Shown piece after piece: positions 5,839 to 6,497 of a stretch of DNA of 6,497 nt. The notes under the pieces are model-generated. The model was not told the DNA's origin, searched no databases, and saw only the letters and a list, made by a program, of their open reading frames with translations. Positions within the stretch are counted from its first letter, which is position 1. Every line of letters begins with the position of its first letter. Source of the stretch: an uncultured Verrucomicrobiota bacterium (lineage in GTDB: Bacteria > Verrucomicrobiota > Verrucomicrobiia > Opitutales > Opitutaceae); NCBI GenBank assembly GCA_903919625.1, contig CAIXIZ010000159.1:1-6497 (forward strand). The letters are read 5' to 3'. The translations under genes were made by a program, and so were the position numbers.

Positions 5839-6497
5839 ATGAGCACAGCTGAACCAGCCCGGCCAACCGTCTTTGCCCTCACCCATGAGTTTTTTCCAAA
5901 ACGTGGTGGCATTGCCACCTTTGTGGAAGAAATCGCCCGGGCCGGGGCAGCACAGGGTCACACCATTGAGGTTTGGGCCCAGGCCGCGCCGTCCGGCACC
6001 GACCAAACCCAGGCCTGGCCGTTTCGCGTGCGCCGCCTGTCGCTGCGTGGCACCCATGGCTGGGCCTGCCAATGGGCGATGGCACGCGAAATGGTCATTC
6101 ACCGCCGGCTGCTGCGTCACGCCACCGTCTGGCTGCCCGAACCGGGACCCATGCTCGCCCTGATGCAGTTGCAAGGCTTCCGGGCGTTTCGCCCGCGTCA
6201 TCTGCTGCTGACCTTTCACGGCTCGGATATTCTCCGCCTCCACCGTCGCCCGGTCACCCGCCTGCTGCTGCGCCGCCTGCTGGGCCACGCCACTGGCGTG
6301 AGCACCCTGACCCATTTCACCCAAAATCTGCTTTGCGAGCGGTTTCCGGAGGCCAAAGGCAAATGTTTCCTCACGCCCGGTGCGCTGCGCGCCGGCTTTG
6401 CCCCTGCCTCGGGTGGTGCCGCCCGCAAGACGGCCAAAGGCAAACTCGTCGTCCTCACCGTCGGCCGCCTTCATCCACGCAAAGGCCAGTTGGTCAC
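5839..6497 (+). CDS. GT4-type (group 1) glycosyltransferase, N-terminal part
   Basis: The frame is open from the ATG at 5839 to the window end, giving 219 codons of a protein usually near 370-400 residues long. It is a GT-B glycosyltransferase that would transfer a sugar from a nucleotide donor to a lipid or glycan acceptor on the cytoplasmic side. The N-terminal acceptor domain begins with VFALTHEFFPKRGGIATFVE (11-30), the strand and glycine loop typical of the family. LTFHGSD at 124-130 is the conserved mid-domain motif. LTVGRLHPRKGQ (206-217) is the start of the C-terminal donor domain, with the Arg and Lys that usually contact donor phosphates. The EX7E region lies beyond the window. The upstream ATG at 5823 is in another frame. 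No Shine-Dalgarno motif is present. It diverges from the lipid operon; a shared role in glycolipid or surface-glycan assembly is plausible but unproven. Confidence 0.9.
   Translation, partial: MSTAEPARPTVFALTHEFFPKRGGIATFVEEIARAGAAQGHTIEVWAQAAPSGTDQTQAWPFRVRRLSLRGTHGWACQWAMAREMVIHRRLLRHATVWLPEPGPMLALMQLQGFRAFRPRHLLLTFHGSDILRLHRRPVTRLLLRRLLGHATGVSTLTHFTQNLLCERFPEAKGKCFLTPGALRAGFAPASGGAARKTAKGKLVVLTVGRLHPRKGQLV

Noticed and set aside
5602..6474. Minus-strand open frame of 290 codons over the divergent region and the GT4 gene
   Set aside because: It lies antisense to a clear GT4 coding sequence, crosses the promoter region and overlaps the start of the ACP-dehydratase. No domain is recognisable.

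Overview
The window is GC-rich bacterial DNA. Six genes lie head to tail on the minus strand, and one gene runs the other way at the right edge. No protein was compared with a database, so the taxon is a guess. The Dus protein, the ketosynthase/SDR/MGDG-synthase-like set and the lack of Shine-Dalgarno motifs would fit Verrucomicrobiota (Opitutales-like), but only weakly. No tRNA, rRNA, CRISPR array, insertion sequence or phage gene is visible.

Minus strand, in transcription order from right to left: (1) 5695-4661, a fused acyl carrier protein and FabZ/FabA-type hot-dog dehydratase with a low-complexity C-terminal tail; (2) 4525-3266, a FabB-like beta-ketoacyl synthase with a complete Cys-His-Lys-His active site; (3) 3269-2442, a short-chain dehydrogenase/reductase whose ATG overlaps the ketosynthase stop (ATGA); (4) 2438-1239, an MGDG-synthase/UgtP/MurG-like glycosyltransferase starting 3 nt after the SDR stop; (5) 1195-689, a bifunctional nuclease of the DUF151 family; (6) 668 to beyond base 1, a tRNA-dihydrouridine synthase cut by the window edge. 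On the plus strand, 5839 to beyond 6497 is the N-terminal part of a GT4-type glycosyltransferase.

Genes 1-4 together supply an ACP, condensation, dehydration, a probable ketoreduction and a lipid-type sugar transfer. No enoyl reductase, malonyl transferase, acyltransferase or phosphopantetheinyl transferase is seen. The inferred role is a dedicated acyl-chain pathway, possibly unsaturated or polyene, feeding a glycolipid or other envelope lipid. The divergent GT4 enzyme may belong to the same envelope programme. The nuclease and dus genes look like ordinary conserved genes placed downstream.

The most striking non-coding signal is the 135-nt gap between the ACP-dehydratase and the ketosynthase. 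It holds a terminator-like hairpin followed by a U run. A perfect 9-nt arm, beginning 2 nt after the ACP-dehydratase stop, can pair with part of that hairpin. This is the geometry of a terminator/antiterminator switch inside the operon. A second perfect inverted repeat sits 3 nt upstream of the ACP-dehydratase ATG.
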